A stretch of DNA of 64,000 bases from Nitrosospira sp. NpAV (GCF_000832065.1 NZ_JXQM01000003.1:310001-374000); one strand, 5' to 3'; counted from the first letter of the stretch, positions 17,130 through 29,206 are shown. Translations and numbers: made by a program. Notes: a model not told the origin generated them from the letters alone.

Positions 17130-17840
17130 ATGGCGGCAACCATACTGGTGGTGGAAGATGAACCCGCGATTCAGGAGTTGATCTCGTATAGTTTGAGGCA
17201 AGCCCGGCATGTCGTTTTTGGTGCAAGAAACGCGGAACAGGCCATGGAGATAGTGAACGATGCTTTACCCGACCTGGTGTTGCTTGACTGGATGCTACCG
17301 GGAATGAGCGGTGTCGAGTTCGCACGGGTGTTGCGGCGTGTAACGCGCACCAAGACTATCCCTATTATCATGCTTACCGCGCGTGCCGAGGAAAGTGACA
17401 AGGTAGCGGGACTGGAAATTGGTGCCGACGATTACATCACCAAGCCTTTTTCGCCGCGTGAATTGCTCGCACGGATCAAAGCGGTACTGCGGCGGCGCGC
17501 ACCGGAAGCGGCAGACGATCTTGTTGAGATCGGCGGATTGCGCCTTGACTCCGCAACGCATCGCGTAACCGCAGGTGATAAAGAAGTGGTGCTTGGGCCA
17601 ACCGAATTTCGTTTGCTGCATTTCCTTATGACCCACTCCGAACGGGTGCATACACGCTCGCACCTGCTCGACCAGGTATGGGGAGACCATGTATTTGTGG
17701 AGGACCGCACCGTGGACGTGCATATCCGCAGATTGCGAAAAGCCCTGGAAAACGTCAGCAAGGATGGGCTGGTGCAGACCGTGCGAGGATCGGGCTATCG
17801 CCTGTCCGCCGGGCCGGCGGCAAGCATGGGGATAATATGA
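17130..17840 (+). CDS. phoB: phosphate regulon response regulator PhoB
   Basis: 236 residues from the ATG at 17130, with AAAGGA eight bases upstream. The receiver domain has the acidic pair near 10-11, phosphoacceptor Asp53 (LLDWMLPG) and the conserved Lys in DDYITKPFSPREL. The winged-helix OmpR/PhoB DNA-binding domain follows (EFRLLHFLMTHSERVHTR...VDVHIRRLRKAL...GSGYRL). It activates phosphate-starvation genes. The sensor phoR follows after a 175-base spacer that holds a dispersed repeat copy. Confidence 0.93.
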   Translation: MAATILVVEDEPAIQELISYSLRQARHVVFGARNAEQAMEIVNDALPDLVLLDWMLPGMSGVEFARVLRRVTRTKTIPIIMLTARAEESDKVAGLEIGADDYITKPFSPRELLARIKAVLRRRAPEAADDLVEIGGLRLDSATHRVTAGDKEVVLGPTEFRLLHFLMTHSERVHTRSHLLDQVWGDHVFVEDRTVDVHIRRLRKALENVSKDGLVQTVRGSGYRLSAGPAASMGII

Positions 17841-17843
17841 ACG

Positions 17844-17980
17844 CAGATAGTCCATCCCATCATGCGGCTATTCACCGCTTTGCCCGGCTTCCATAGACAT
17901 GCGATGGACTTCTCTCAACCGGCAAGACCGTCTATCCGCCTGCTTCGCCATTATCTCGCATCGTAATGGATTATCTGGGA
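17844..17980. repeat. dispersed inverted-end repeat, copy A (degenerate)
   Basis: It begins four bases after the phoB stop codon and ends ...AATGGATTATCTGGGA. It shares the internal CAACCGGCAA block and the terminal ATGGATTATC arm with copies B-E, but has a degenerate left arm (CAGATAGTCCAT). It sits between phoB and phoR, which would otherwise be expected to lie close together. Confidence 0.7.
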
Positions 17981-18015
17981 ATATAATGAGTCAATTTCAT
18001 TCTTCCAAATAACTC

Positions 18016-19332
18016 GTGTCCGGTTTCTGGGGGCGCCTTACCACATTCATCGTTATTGCTGCTGTGACCGGCATAGTTTGGGCTACGCTCGGCGCGGTCA
18101 CAACATTGATCATTTGTAGCGTTGGCCTGTTGTTGCTGGTCATTCATTACCGGCGGCATTTGATTATCCTGGACCGATGGCTGCAAACCGAAGAATCTAC
18201 ATCTGTTCCATTGCCTGATGGTTCGGGAAAATGGGGAGACGTGTTTGCGCGCCTGGCACGCCTCATGCGTGAACAGCACAAAAATCATCAGCAACTCAGC
18301 TCCGCGCTGGAGCGCCTGCGGCGCGCCACCTCCGCTATGCCGGAAGGCGTGATAATTCTGGATGAGATCGACCGTATCGAATGGTGCAATCCGGTAGCCG
18401 AAAAGCATCTGGGCATAGACGCCAGTCTCGATGCCGGTCAGCCCATCACCCATTTAGTGCGCCAGACCCAGTTTGCCGAATACCTGGATGCTCATAATTA
18501 CAACGAACCGCTGATCATCAAGCAATCCCGGAATCAGGGGTTGATTCTCTCCCTACAGTTCGTGCCGTATGGCGACAAACAGAAATTGCTCATCAGCCGT
18601 GATGTTACTCGTCTTGAAAGAGTCCATACCATGCGGCGGGATTTTGTCGCCAATGTCTCACATGAGTTGCGTACCCCATTGACAGTCATTGGCGGATTCC
18701 TTGAAACACTCTCGGAAGACGGCGGTTCCGACGCCGGAACAACTAAATTGGCGCTCTCGCTGATGACCGATCAGACCCGGCGCATGCAGCGCCTGGTAGA
18801 AGACTTGCTGACGCTGTCACGGCTGGAAGATTCGGAAAATCTGGTACGGGAGGACAATATCAACCTCTCCGAAATGTTGCGCGAGCTCTCTCATGAAGCG
18901 AAATCTCTGAGCACGGGACGCCACCGGATCAGCCTCAAACTCGATACCGAAGCGAAGCTGCTGGGTAGCATGGACGACTTGCGGAGTGCTTTCAGTAATC
19001 TTGTCAGTAATGCCATACGCTACACCGCCGATGGCGGGAATATCACATTGAACTGGCAGATTCGTGACGGACAAGGCGTTTTCTCTGTGCAGGACAGTGG
19101 CATCGGCATCGAGCCAGAGCATATCCCGCGCCTGACGGAACGCTTCTATCGCGTGGATCGCGGCCGCTCACGTGAAACCGGTGGCACTGGCCTGGGACTT
19201 GCCATCGTCAAGCATGTTCTGACTTGTCACCAGGCGAAGTTGGAAATTGTCAGCGAACCCGGCAAAGGTAGCTGTTTTAGTGCCTGGTTCCCTGCAGCGC
19301 GGCTGACAACAAAAACGCACAAAAGCAAGTGA
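18016..19332 (+). CDS. phoR: phosphate regulon sensor histidine kinase PhoR
   Basis: 438 residues beginning at a GTG. Two hydrophobic segments (about 8-45), a linker and PAS domain (about 90-200), the HisKA box with phospho-acceptor His216 (FVANVSHELRTPLTV), then the ATPase domain with N (LVSNAIRYT), G1 (QDSGIGIEPEHI) and G2 (TGGTGLGLAIVKH) boxes. It controls PhoB in response to phosphate supply. No ATG with good spacing is visible nearby, so the GTG start is the best choice. Confidence 0.92.
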   Translation: MSGFWGRLTTFIVIAAVTGIVWATLGAVTTLIICSVGLLLLVIHYRRHLIILDRWLQTEESTSVPLPDGSGKWGDVFARLARLMREQHKNHQQLSSALERLRRATSAMPEGVIILDEIDRIEWCNPVAEKHLGIDASLDAGQPITHLVRQTQFAEYLDAHNYNEPLIIKQSRNQGLILSLQFVPYGDKQKLLISRDVTRLERVHTMRRDFVANVSHELRTPLTVIGGFLETLSEDGGSDAGTTKLALSLMTDQTRRMQRLVEDLLTLSRLEDSENLVREDNINLSEMLRELSHEAKSLSTGRHRISLKLDTEAKLLGSMDDLRSAFSNLVSNAIRYTADGGNITLNWQIRDGQGVFSVQDSGIGIEPEHIPRLTERFYRVDRGRSRETGGTGLGLAIVKHVLTCHQAKLEIVSEPGKGSCFSAWFPAARLTTKTHKSK

Positions 19333-19612
19333 GTGGCCGTACTTATTGATCCCGCCAGAAAATACCATGAATCTCGTCATTCGGGCTTGACCCTAAATCC
19401 AGTCCAAACCAGCAATGGCATGCTTTGAACGCCACTAGATACCGGCTTCCACCGGCATGCGCTTATATTGTTTGTTCGCCGGATCAATAGGGGGCTGTAT
19501 AATTCCCGGTCTACGATGCAACGATAGCATTTTAGATGAGCTGGCTTTCCTTTTCCTCCTCAGCGTAATGTGGATCGCTTATACGATCCACTTTTTGGAG
19601 TCCTCTACCTTC

Positions 19613-20173
19613 ATGTCCAAACCGCCCCCCCTGGATCTCACCGAAACATTGGTCAGCAGTCGGAAAGTATTTGATGGGAACCTTTTGCACGTTTACCAGG
19701 ATCAAGCTCGCCTACCTGACGGGAAAGTGAGAGTGCGCGAATACATCACCCATCCTGGTGCGGTCGTCATCATTCCGCTGCTCGACAATGGCGAACTGGT
19801 GTTGGAGCGTCAGCATCGCTATCCGCTGCATCAGGATTTTTTCGAGCTGCCTGCCGGAAAAATCGATCCCGGCGAAGATCCGCCCTCGTGCGCGCAACGT
19901 GAGCTGCTGGAAGAAACCGGCTACACCGCGGAAAGTTGGCGGTATCTCACCACCTTGCATCCGTGTATCGGGTATTCCGATGAGAAGTTAATTTATTATC
20001 TTGCCCAAGGACTCAGCTTTCAAGGCGAGAACCTTGATGAAGGCGAACATCTGGAAGTATTCACGCTGTCGCTGCCCACGGCATTGGAATGGGTGAAGTC
20101 GGGGAAAATCACGGATAATAAAAGTGTTTCCGGACTATTCTGGGCAGAGAAAGTATTGCGCGGCGAGTGGTAG
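19613..20173 (+). CDS. nudF: ADP-ribose pyrophosphatase (Nudix)
   Basis: 186 residues from the ATG at 19613. The Nudix box is GKIDPGEDPPSCAQRELLEETGY, with the expected G-x5-E-x7-RE-x2-EE-x-G spacing. The N-terminal YQDQARLPDG and HPGAVVIIPLL segments are typical of ADP-ribose pyrophosphatases, which split ADP-ribose into AMP and ribose 5-phosphate. An earlier in-frame start at 19457 would add a non-homologous stretch of 52 residues and is rejected. No terminator is seen in 19333-19612. Confidence 0.87.
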   Translation: MSKPPPLDLTETLVSSRKVFDGNLLHVYQDQARLPDGKVRVREYITHPGAVVIIPLLDNGELVLERQHRYPLHQDFFELPAGKIDPGEDPPSCAQRELLEETGYTAESWRYLTTLHPCIGYSDEKLIYYLAQGLSFQGENLDEGEHLEVFTLSLPTALEWVKSGKITDNKSVSGLFWAEKVLRGEW

Positions 20174-20206
20174 CCGTCGATCAGCCACCCCGAGCCTGCA
20201 CTTGAC

Positions 20207-21007
20207 ATGAGAATACCCCCTAACGAAGCCCCCATAGGTGTCTTTGACTCCGGCGTTGGAGGCCTATCCGTCCTTCTGAGCATTCGGCGCGAACTTCCGG
20301 CAGAGCATTTGTCGTACGTGGCAGATTCTGGCAATGCGCCATATGGCGACCGGCATGCCGCCTTTATCGAAGACAGAGCTACAGAAATTACCAAGTTTCT
20401 GCTTGCCTCCGGCGTTAAGGCGATCGTTGTCGCCTGCAACACGGTGACCGTCGTAGCCATTGAGAAGCTTCGGGCATGGTGCCCTGTTCCGATAGTGGCG
20501 ATGGAGCCCGCCATCCGGCCGGCATCGGGTCGTACAAGGTCTGGGGTTGTCGGCGTGCTTGCCACGAGCCAAACGCTCGCAAGTCCCAATGTGGCACGCC
20601 TCTGCGCACGCTACGGTAATGATGCCCAGATTCTGTTGCAGTCATGCCCCGGCTTGGTTGAACAAGTCGAGCGAACCGAACTCACGAGCGACACCACACG
20701 ATCGCTTCTTTTACGGTATATCTCACCGCTTCTCGAAGCCGGGGCAGATACGATTGTACTTGGGTGCACTCACTATTTATTTCTCAGGCAGATCATCGGA
20801 GAAATCGTTGGCCCGAATGTTGCGATAATCGATTCAGCGGATGCAGTAGCGTGTGAACTCGTACGACGGCTCGGTTTCCATCGTACAACTTCGCTACAAA
20901 GCCAGGCAGGATACGAACGATTCTTCTCCAGTGCGCCACTAGAACAGGCTCGCACGACGATATCAGCGCTATGGGGCAGACCTGTGATGGTTCATGCCCT
21001 CGGGTGA
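20207..21007 (+). CDS. murI: glutamate racemase
   Basis: 266 residues. The start IGVFDSGVGGLSVL has the substrate-binding Asp-Ser; VVACNTVTVVA carries the first catalytic Cys and VLGCTHYLFL the second Cys with its His. The PYGDR motif is present. It makes D-glutamate for peptidoglycan. It follows nudF by 33 bases and is likely cotranscribed. Confidence 0.94.
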   Translation: MRIPPNEAPIGVFDSGVGGLSVLLSIRRELPAEHLSYVADSGNAPYGDRHAAFIEDRATEITKFLLASGVKAIVVACNTVTVVAIEKLRAWCPVPIVAMEPAIRPASGRTRSGVVGVLATSQTLASPNVARLCARYGNDAQILLQSCPGLVEQVERTELTSDTTRSLLLRYISPLLEAGADTIVLGCTHYLFLRQIIGEIVGPNVAIIDSADAVACELVRRLGFHRTTSLQSQAGYERFFSSAPLEQARTTISALWGRPVMVHALG

Positions 21008-21150
21008 CTTCACTGACGTCATACAGCTGACGAACTCTAATTGGCTGGCGAATTTCCTTCCCGTATAAACGTCATTTACGAGAGGGGGAAAGTGCAGCCG
21101 GTCATCACGCGACTGGCGGATCCGAGCTGTTTCCTTGCAACCGGAAGGCC

Positions 21151-22257
21151 TTACTCTGCAAAGAACTCGCGCACCTTATCCATCCAGGATTTGGCGCGGG
21201 GGCTATGACGAGAATGATCTCCCTGGGTAATCGCTTCCAGTTCCTGCAATAGCTCTTTTTGACGCGTGGTGAGCTTGACCGGAGTCTCAACCACCACATG
21301 GCACAATAAATCCCCTTGGGTACTGCTGCGCACCCCTTTGATCCCCTTGCCACGCAAGCGGAAGATCTTTCCGCTTTGGGTTTCCGCCGGTACTTTGATT
21401 TTGGCGTGGCCATCCAGTGTCGGGATCTCGATCTCGCCACCCAGCGCAGCGGTGGTAAAACTTATTGGCATTTCGCAATGCAAATCGTTATGGTCTCGTT
21501 GGAAAACGGAATGTGGCGATAGATGGATAACCACATACAAATCCCCCGGTGGACCATTGTTGACGCCGGCTTCGCCTTCTCCAGATAAACGAATGCGATC
21601 GCCTTCATCCACCCCCACTGGAATCTTTACCGACAGCGTTTTGTGTTGTTTGACGCGTCCGGCACCATTGCATGTAACGCAAGGGTTCGAAATAAACTTG
21701 CCGCTGCCATGGCATTTGGGGCATGTTTGCTGGATGGAGAAAAATCCCTGTTGCATTCTTACCTGGCCATGCCCATTACAGGTCGGACACATAGTGGGCG
21801 AGGTGCCGGGCTTAGCGCCATTGCCATGGCAGGCCCCGCAAACTTCCATGGTGGGAATGCGAATCTTGGTTTCCGTTCCGCGCGCCGCCTGTTCGAGCGA
21901 GATTTCCAGGTTGTAGCGCAGATCGGCACCGCGATAGACATTAGCGTGTCCGCCGCGTCCGCCGAAGATATCGCCGAAGATATCGCCAAACGCATCGGCA
22001 AATCCTTGAGCTCCGCCGCCAGCCATGCTCGGATCCACGCCGGCATGACCATGCTGGTCGTATGCTGCGCGTTTCCGGGGATCGGAAAGTATCTCATAGG
22101 CTTCCTTGGCTTCCTTGAAATGCTCGTCCGATTTCGGGTTATCCGGATTACGATCCGGATGGTACTTCATCGCCAGCTTGCGATAAGCCTTCTTTATTTC
22201 ATCTTCGCTGGCGTCACGGTTAAGGCCCAGCACTTCATAGTAGTCGCGTTTGCTCAT
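21151..22257 (-). CDS. dnaJ: chaperone DnaJ
   Basis: 368 residues: J domain with the HPD motif (KYHPDRNP), a Gly-rich linker ([19 protein letters not shown]), four CxxCxGxG zinc repeats ([32 protein letters not shown]) and the C-terminal substrate-binding domain. It stimulates the DnaK ATPase and delivers unfolded clients. It is last in the grpE-dnaK-dnaJ order, 153 bases after dnaK. Confidence 0.97.
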   Translation of the reverse strand: MSKRDYYEVLGLNRDASEDEIKKAYRKLAMKYHPDRNPDNPKSDEHFKEAKEAYEILSDPRKRAAYDQHGHAGVDPSMAGGGAQGFADAFGDIFGDIFGGRGGHANVYRGADLRYNLEISLEQAARGTETKIRIPTMEVCGACHGNGAKPGTSPTMCPTCNGHGQVRMQQGFFSIQQTCPKCHGSGKFISNPCVTCNGAGRVKQHKTLSVKIPVGVDEGDRIRLSGEGEAGVNNGPPGDLYVVIHLSPHSVFQRDHNDLHCEMPISFTTAALGGEIEIPTLDGHAKIKVPAETQSGKIFRLRGKGIKGVRSSTQGDLLCHVVVETPVKLTTRQKELLQELEAITQGDHSRHSPRAKSWMDKVREFFAE

Positions 22258-22410
22258 ATAGGTTTTCTTGAAAATTGAGAGAGCAGAAATCTATGTTATG
22301 GCATGTTTCACTTGCACTGCTTTCTTCCGATAAATGCCAAGCGCAGGGAACGCAGAAGAGTTACGCTCATCTCTCTTCGCGGCCCCTGCGCCTGGACGTA
22401 CAGTATCTCT

Positions 22411-24351
22411 TTATTTCTTGTTTTTCACTTCCTCGAACTCGGCATCTACCACTTCACCCTCCACAGGTTTCTCGCCGCCGCCCCCACCCCCATGGGGCGC
22501 TGATTCCGCACCAGGTTGAGCTTGCTGGGCCTGTTCTTGGGAATACATTTTCTCCGCAAGTTTATGCGAAACCTCGGCCAGGGCCTGGGTCTTGGCTTCA
22601 ATAGTGTCCTTGCTGTCGGATTTCATCGCTTCTTCCGCATCCTTCAGCGCCCCTTCGATCTTGGATTTCTCCTCGCCGTCCAGTTTGTCGCCATGTTCTT
22701 TCAACGTCTTTTTCACCGAGTGGATCATTGCGTCGCACTGGTTGCGGGCGGTCACGAGTTCGAGCGCCTTATGGTCATCTGCGGCGTGCGCTTCGGCATC
22801 CTTGACCATGCGCTGTACCTCGTCATCCGACAGACCTGAGCTTGCCTGGATCTTGATTTTATTTTCCTTGCCGGTGGCCTTATCCTTGGCCGATACGTGG
22901 AGTATGCCATTCGAGTCAATATCGAATGCCACTTCGATTTGCGGCATACCGCGCGGTGCGGGAGGAATGTCGCTCAGATTGAATTGACCCAGACTCTTGT
23001 TGCCGGACGCCAGCTCCCGCTCACCCTGCAGTACATGGATGGTCACGGCGGTCTGATTTTCCTCGGCGGTTGAAAATACCTGCTGGGCCTTGGTCGGGAT
23101 AGTCGTGTTCTTCTGAATGAGCTTGGTCATTACGCCACCCAGCGTTTCAATACCCAGCGACAATGGCGTAACATCCAGCAACAGCACGTCCTTCACCTCG
23201 CCCTGCAGTACGCCACCCTGAATGGCTGCACCCACGGCAACCGCTTCGTCCGGATTCACATCCTTACGAGGTTCCTTGCCGAAAATTTCTTTGACTTTAT
23301 CCTGCACTTTGGGCATGCGGGTTTGCCCACCCACCAGAATGACATCCTCAATATCGGAAATCTTCACGCCGGCATCCTTAATAGCGATGCGGCAGGGCTC
23401 CACGGTGCGCTCAATCAATTCTTCCACAAGGCTCTCCAGCTTGGCCCGGGTGATCCTCACTGCCAGATGTTTGGGGCCGGATGCATCCGCCGTGATATAG
23501 GGCAGGTTGACTTCGGTCTGTTGGCTGGAAGAGAGTTCGATTTTGGCCTTTTCCGCCGAATCTTTTAGGCGCTGCAGGGCTAGCATGTCTTTTTTCAAGT
23601 CTATGCCGCTTTCCTTTTTGAACTCATCCACAAGATACTCGATGATGCGCGAGTCGAAATCCTCACCGCCAAGGAAGGTATCACCGTTGGTGGCCAGCAC
23701 TTCAAACTGGTGCTCGCCCTCCACTTCCGCAATCTCGATAATGGAAATGTCGAACGTACCTCCACCCAAGTCATATACCGCCACCTTGCGGTCACCCTCT
23801 TTTTTATCCATGCCAAAAGCCAGGGCTGCCGCGGTTGGCTCATTGATAATGCGCTTGACTTCGAGTCCGGCGATGCGTCCCGCGTCCTTGGTCGCCTGGC
23901 GCTGTGAATCGTTGAAATAGGCGGGAACAGTGATGACCGCTTCGTTTACCGTTTCACCCAGATAATCCTCTGCGGTCTTTTTCATTTTCTTCAGCACTTG
24001 TGCGGAAATTTCCGGCGGCGCGACTTTTTTGCCGCGCACCTCTACCCAGGCATCATTATTGTCGGCCTTGATGATACTGTAGGGCACCATTTTGATGTCC
24101 CTTTGCACCATGTCCTCGTTAAAACGACGTCCAATCAACCGTTTCACCGCAAACAATGTATTCTTTGGATTGGTGACCGCCTGACGCTTGGCGGAAGCGC
24201 CCACCAGAATCTCACCTTCTTCCGTATAGGCGACGATTGAAGGTGTAGTGCGCGCCCCTTCCGAGTTCTCTATCACCTTTGGCTTGCCATTTTCCATGAC
24301 AGCCACACATGAGTTGGTGGTACCGAGATCTATGCCGATAATTTTTGCCAT
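22411..24351 (-). CDS. dnaK: chaperone DnaK (Hsp70)
   Basis: 646 residues. The N-terminal ATPase begins [15 protein letters not shown] and contains [13 protein letters not shown]; the linker [16 protein letters not shown] leads to the substrate-binding domain, and the C-terminus ends in a Gly-rich stretch and the EEVKNKK variant of the EEV tail. It has its own sigma-32 promoter, centred about 60 bases before the ATG. Confidence 0.98.
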   Translation of the reverse strand: MAKIIGIDLGTTNSCVAVMENGKPKVIENSEGARTTPSIVAYTEEGEILVGASAKRQAVTNPKNTLFAVKRLIGRRFNEDMVQRDIKMVPYSIIKADNNDAWVEVRGKKVAPPEISAQVLKKMKKTAEDYLGETVNEAVITVPAYFNDSQRQATKDAGRIAGLEVKRIINEPTAAALAFGMDKKEGDRKVAVYDLGGGTFDISIIEIAEVEGEHQFEVLATNGDTFLGGEDFDSRIIEYLVDEFKKESGIDLKKDMLALQRLKDSAEKAKIELSSSQQTEVNLPYITADASGPKHLAVRITRAKLESLVEELIERTVEPCRIAIKDAGVKISDIEDVILVGGQTRMPKVQDKVKEIFGKEPRKDVNPDEAVAVGAAIQGGVLQGEVKDVLLLDVTPLSLGIETLGGVMTKLIQKNTTIPTKAQQVFSTAEENQTAVTIHVLQGERELASGNKSLGQFNLSDIPPAPRGMPQIEVAFDIDSNGILHVSAKDKATGKENKIKIQASSGLSDDEVQRMVKDAEAHAADDHKALELVTARNQCDAMIHSVKKTLKEHGDKLDGEEKSKIEGALKDAEEAMKSDSKDTIEAKTQALAEVSHKLAEKMYSQEQAQQAQPGAESAPHGGGGGGEKPVEGEVVDAEFEEVKNKK

Positions 24352-24397
24352 GATTTGATCCTTGTAGTAGTTGGTGCAGAATAATCGCTAATGCGTG

Positions 24398-24425
24398 AAA
24401 TGGGGATTCAGCCCGGAATTTCAAG
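24398..24425 (-). promoter_or_regulatory. sigma-32 heat-shock promoter for dnaK
   Basis: On the minus strand CTTGAAA is followed after exactly 13 bases by CCCCATTT, a full match to the RpoH consensus. It lies just after the grpE stop codon (24430), 47-74 bases before the dnaK start. Confidence 0.85.
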
Positions 24426-24429
24426 TCTT

Positions 24430-24999
24430 CTATTTGGTCTTCGAAACCGATACCAGCGCCGGCCGGATCACCCTGTCATTCAAAACGTAGCCTTTTTGCA
24501 TTACTTGCACGACCGTATTGGGGGCAAGCTTAGAGTCCACCATACACATGGCCTGATGCAGATGCGGATCAAATTTCTCACCCGCCGGATTGATCACTTT
24601 GACGTTGAATCTTTCAAAAACGGTGGTAAGTTGCTTGAGTGTCAGTTCCATGCCGCTTTTGAAATTCTCAACCGTTGCATTTTCCACCGCAAGCGCCGCC
24701 TCCAGGCTATCCATTACCGCCAGCAATTCCGTGGAGAAATTTTCGATGGCATATTTATGAGCATTGGTAACGTCAATCTGGGCACGCTTCCGTATATTTT
24801 CGGCATCCGCCTTGGCTCGCAGCCACGCATCATGATGTTCCTGCGCATCGAGTTCGGCTTTCTTCAGTAATTGTTCCAGACTCGGCATCGTTTCCACCGC
24901 GGGTTCCGCTATCGTGTTTTCATTCGCCTCTCCGCTCGCCTGGTCCGTGGCAATAGTCAATTCCGGCTGGTCCGGGTTGGGTTTTTGTGTATCTGCCAT
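24430..24999 (-). CDS. grpE: nucleotide exchange factor GrpE
   Basis: 189 residues: an acidic, disordered N-terminus, a long coiled coil ([33 protein letters not shown]), then the beta domain with [19 protein letters not shown]-type sequence and [27 protein letters not shown] at the end. It releases ADP from DnaK. A strong Shine-Dalgarno (AAGGAGAGGAG) precedes the ATG. Confidence 0.96.
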   Translation of the reverse strand: MADTQKPNPDQPELTIATDQASGEANENTIAEPAVETMPSLEQLLKKAELDAQEHHDAWLRAKADAENIRKRAQIDVTNAHKYAIENFSTELLAVMDSLEAALAVENATVENFKSGMELTLKQLTTVFERFNVKVINPAGEKFDPHLHQAMCMVDSKLAPNTVVQVMQKGYVLNDRVIRPALVSVSKTK

Positions 25000-25027
25000 A
25001 ATCTCTCCTCTCCTTTCAATTTAAGCT

Positions 25028-25055
25028 ATATCGGGATTGTTTTTCCAATTTCAAG
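25028..25055 (-). promoter_or_regulatory. sigma-32 heat-shock promoter for grpE
   Basis: CTTGAAA, a 13-base spacer, then CCCGATAT on the minus strand: one mismatch to CCCCATNT. Transcription would start near 25020, about 20 bases before the grpE ATG, leaving just room for the ribosome-binding site. Confidence 0.8.
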
Positions 25056-25169
25056 ATCATGATCGCAGTCCGACAGCCAACCTTGCTTGTATGGTGATGC
25101 CGGCGCAATATGGGTAGCTTGAAAACCCTTGGAGTAAAATCAGCGGGGCATGACAACAGACAGAACTCT

Positions 25170-26573
<1,404 letters not shown>

Positions 26574-26728
26574 TCACCCTTCTGTTTAGCACCATGATAC
26601 ATAAACGCGACGAGTCCCTTGAATTTCACCGTCCGCCGCTGCATTTTAACATAGCGTCCCAGCTACGCCATGTGATATGGAAAGCCGATATAATACGCAC
26701 CTGAATAAAATTGCCGCCAAGGGATGTC

Positions 26729-27337
26729 ATGAAGCTTATCGGATCACTTACGAGCCCTTATGTGCGCAAGGTGCGTATTGTTCTGGCGGAAAAGCGCATT
26801 GGTTACGACTTTGTGGTGGATAGCCCATGGAATGCGGACAGTCATGTGCCGAATCACAATCCTCTTGGAAAAATACCGATACTCATCTTGGATGATGGCT
26901 CCACTTTATTCGATTCACGTGTGATCGTCGAATACCTTGACAGCGTCAATCCGGTATCCCGTCTGATTCCCGAATCAAACCGGCACCGTATTATGGTAAA
27001 ACGCTGGGAGGCGTTGGCGGACGGTATCTGCGACGCTGCCGCCACCGTATTCCTTGAACGCAAACGACCTGCCACCGAACAAAGCGCGGAATGGATCTCG
27101 CGCCAACTGACGAAGGTTACCCAGGGCCTGGAAGGGGCCGCTCGGGACTTGGGTGACAAAAAATGGTGCGATGGCAATACCTACACCCTGGCCGATATCG
27201 CGCTGGGCTGCATGCTGGGATATCTGGCTTTTCGTTTTCCGGAAATTGAATGGCGCGATACATCGCCCAATCTTGCGGAACTCTTCGGCAGGCTGGAAAA
27301 GCGGACGCCATTTACGGAAACGACGCCAAAGGAATGA
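26729..27337 (+). CDS. glutathione S-transferase family protein
   Basis: 202 residues from the ATG at 26729. The thioredoxin-like N-domain starts MKLIGSLTSPYVRKVRIVLAE, with the catalytic Ser at position 9, and NPLGKIPIL holds the cis-Pro of the GSH site. The all-helical C-domain includes TLADIALGCMLGYL. It belongs to the YibF-like group, whose substrate is unknown. A repeat copy follows it, then the converging mnmA. Confidence 0.85.
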   Translation: MKLIGSLTSPYVRKVRIVLAEKRIGYDFVVDSPWNADSHVPNHNPLGKIPILILDDGSTLFDSRVIVEYLDSVNPVSRLIPESNRHRIMVKRWEALADGICDAAATVFLERKRPATEQSAEWISRQLTKVTQGLEGAARDLGDKKWCDGNTYTLADIALGCMLGYLAFRFPEIEWRDTSPNLAELFGRLEKRTPFTETTPKE

Positions 27338-27347
27338 GCAGCAGGCG

Positions 27348-27472
27348 TTGAACCCGGATTATCTTGCCCGGCGTCCATCACCCAAAGCATGGACTTCTCC
27401 CAACCGGCACCACTGTCTCGCAACCCACCTCGCCATCATCTGGCATCCCCTAATGGCTTATTCGGGTTGAAA
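27348..27472. repeat. dispersed inverted-end repeat, copy B (internally deleted)
   Basis: Left arm TTGAACCCGGATTATC, right arm CTTATTCGGGTTGAAA, 125 bases. It lacks about 60 central bases present in copies C-E but keeps the ATGGACTTCTCCCAACCGGC block. It fills the spacer between the converging gst and mnmA genes and could act as a bidirectional end. Confidence 0.75.
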
Positions 27473-27477
27473 ACGAA

Positions 27478-28560
27478 CTACTCATCCGAAATCACCCCGC
27501 CTCCAAGACATACCTTGCTCTCGTAAACGACCACTGACTGTCCCGGCGTCACCGCCCACTGCGGCTGGGCAAATTCAATTTTGCATTGGTCCAGCCCGAT
27601 ATGCGCAATCGCACAAGGTGCATCCGGTTGACGATAACGCGTCTTGGCGGCATAAACCCAGTTGCAATGCGGCTCGTGGCCGCTTATCCATGTCAGGTCA
27701 ATAGCATTGAGCGCGGGGCGGAATAAATCCGGATGATCATGGCCCTGTACCACAATCAAGATATTCCGCTCCATATCCTTGGCTGAAACGAACCAGGGCT
27801 CGCCATCGCCGTCCCTTATGCCGCCAATGCCCAATCCCTGCCGTTGGCCGATGGTGTAATACATCAGCCCAACATGCTTCCCCAAAAGGGTACCGTCCGG
27901 TGTTTGTATTTCTCCCGGTTCGTGCGGAACGTAACGGTTGAGAAATTCCCGAAAAGGCCTTTCCCCAATAAAACAGATTCCGGTGCTGTCTTTCTTGGAA
28001 AAATTCGGCAATCCGTGATCCCGGGCGATTTTACGTACATCGCGTTTATAAAGGTGGCCAATCGGAAACAGTGTTCTGGAGAGTTGTTGCTGGTTCAAGC
28101 GATAGAGAAAATAACTCTGATCCTTTGTTCCATCCTCACCTTTCAGCAACTGGAACGACCCGTCTATTTCGCGTATTTGCGCATAATGACCGGTAGCAAT
28201 ATGCTCCGCGCCGAGCCCGAGCGCGTGGTCGAGAAACGCCTTGAACTTGATTTCGGCGTTACACAGCACATCCGGATTGGGTGTACGCCCAGCTTTGTAT
28301 TCGGTAAGAAACTGACTGAATACACGTTCCTTGTATTCGGCCGAGAAATTCACCGCTTCCAAAGGAATTCCGATGACGTCCGCCACCGAGGCGGCATCGA
28401 TCAAATCCTGCCGGGATGAACAATAACCGTCGGTGTCATCATCCTCCCAGTTCTTCATGAAGAGGCCGATCACATCGTATCCTTGTTGTTTTAACAACAA
28501 CGCCGCGACGGATGAATCCACTCCGCCCGACATACCAATCACCACACGCTGTTTACTCAT
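27478..28560 (-). CDS. mnmA: tRNA 2-thiouridylase MnmA
   Basis: 360 residues. The PP-loop [15 protein letters not shown] (about residues 9-23) binds ATP; Cys100 ([12 protein letters not shown]) and Cys196 ([12 protein letters not shown]) are the catalytic pair. It puts sulfur on wobble uridine 34 of Lys, Glu and Gln tRNAs. nudJ is upstream on the same strand, as in E. coli, but a repeat separates the two genes. Confidence 0.95.
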   Translation of the reverse strand: MSKQRVVIGMSGGVDSSVAALLLKQQGYDVIGLFMKNWEDDDTDGYCSSRQDLIDAASVADVIGIPLEAVNFSAEYKERVFSQFLTEYKAGRTPNPDVLCNAEIKFKAFLDHALGLGAEHIATGHYAQIREIDGSFQLLKGEDGTKDQSYFLYRLNQQQLSRTLFPIGHLYKRDVRKIARDHGLPNFSKKDSTGICFIGERPFREFLNRYVPHEPGEIQTPDGTLLGKHVGLMYYTIGQRQGLGIGGIRDGDGEPWFVSAKDMERNILIVVQGHDHPDLFRPALNAIDLTWISGHEPHCNWVYAAKTRYRQPDAPCAIAHIGLDQCKIEFAQPQWAVTPGQSVVVYESKVCLGGGVISDE

Positions 28561-28579
28561 TGGTTCTGATGAATCCAGG

Positions 28580-28763
28580 TTTAACCCAGATAATCCATTA
28601 GGCGGCTCTCCGGGCCTACGCGAGTGCTGGCAGTCGGTTTGCGGCCATTTCCGCCACTTGTTCGGCGTCCATCGACCAGGCTATGGACTTCCCCCAACCG
28701 GCAAACCTGTCTCGCAACCTGCTTCACCATCATCTCGCGTCCTAATCGATTATCTGGGTTTAA
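28580..28763. repeat. dispersed inverted-end repeat, copy C
   Basis: TTAACCCAGATAATCCATTA at the left and CTAATCGATTATCTGGGTTTAA-like arm at the right, about 184 bases. The right arm supplies the TAA stop codon of nudJ (28760-28762), and the left arm ends 20 bases before the mnmA ATG, so it lies inside what should be one transcription unit. Confidence 0.8.
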
Positions 28764-29206
28764 TCGTAATGAGTAAGGATATCCAGAGAGTAGCGCTTAC
28801 CCGCCAAATGATCTTCGATACACCTCATCACCAGCGGACTGCGATGACGATCGGTCATTTCACGGATCTCATCAACGCGAAACCATCCGGCGCGCAATAT
28901 TCCCGCATCCAGCGGACGACCGGGATCATGGTCGGTGACGGAACCCGCAAAAGCAAAGCGCAGATAGGTAACATTGTCGGAACGTGAGTGCCAGCGATAA
29001 ATACCCAGTACCCATTGCGGGGCGAAAGTATAACCTGTTTCCTCCAGAGTTTCCCGGACAGCGCCCTGCATGATGGATTCGTCCGGCTCGAGATGTCCCG
29101 CTGGTTGATTGAACAATACCCCATTACTGGTTTGCTCCTCGACCAGCAAGTATTTTCCATCTCGCTCGACGACTGCCGCCACCGTGACATTGGGCTTCCA
29201 AATCAT
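28760..29206 (-). CDS. nudJ: NudJ-type Nudix phosphatase
   Basis: 148 residues with Nudix box GHLEPDESIMQGAVRETLEETGY and the upstream NGVLFNQPAGHLE typical of NudJ (YmfB), which hydrolyses nucleoside tri- and diphosphates and hydroxymethylpyrimidine pyrophosphate. Position directly before mnmA is conserved with E. coli. Its last codons and stop run into repeat copy C, so the original C-terminus may have been altered. Confidence 0.85.
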   Translation of the reverse strand: MIWKPNVTVAAVVERDGKYLLVEEQTSNGVLFNQPAGHLEPDESIMQGAVRETLEETGYTFAPQWVLGIYRWHSRSDNVTYLRFAFAGSVTDHDPGRPLDAGILRAGWFRVDEIREMTDRHRSPLVMRCIEDHLAGKRYSLDILTHYD

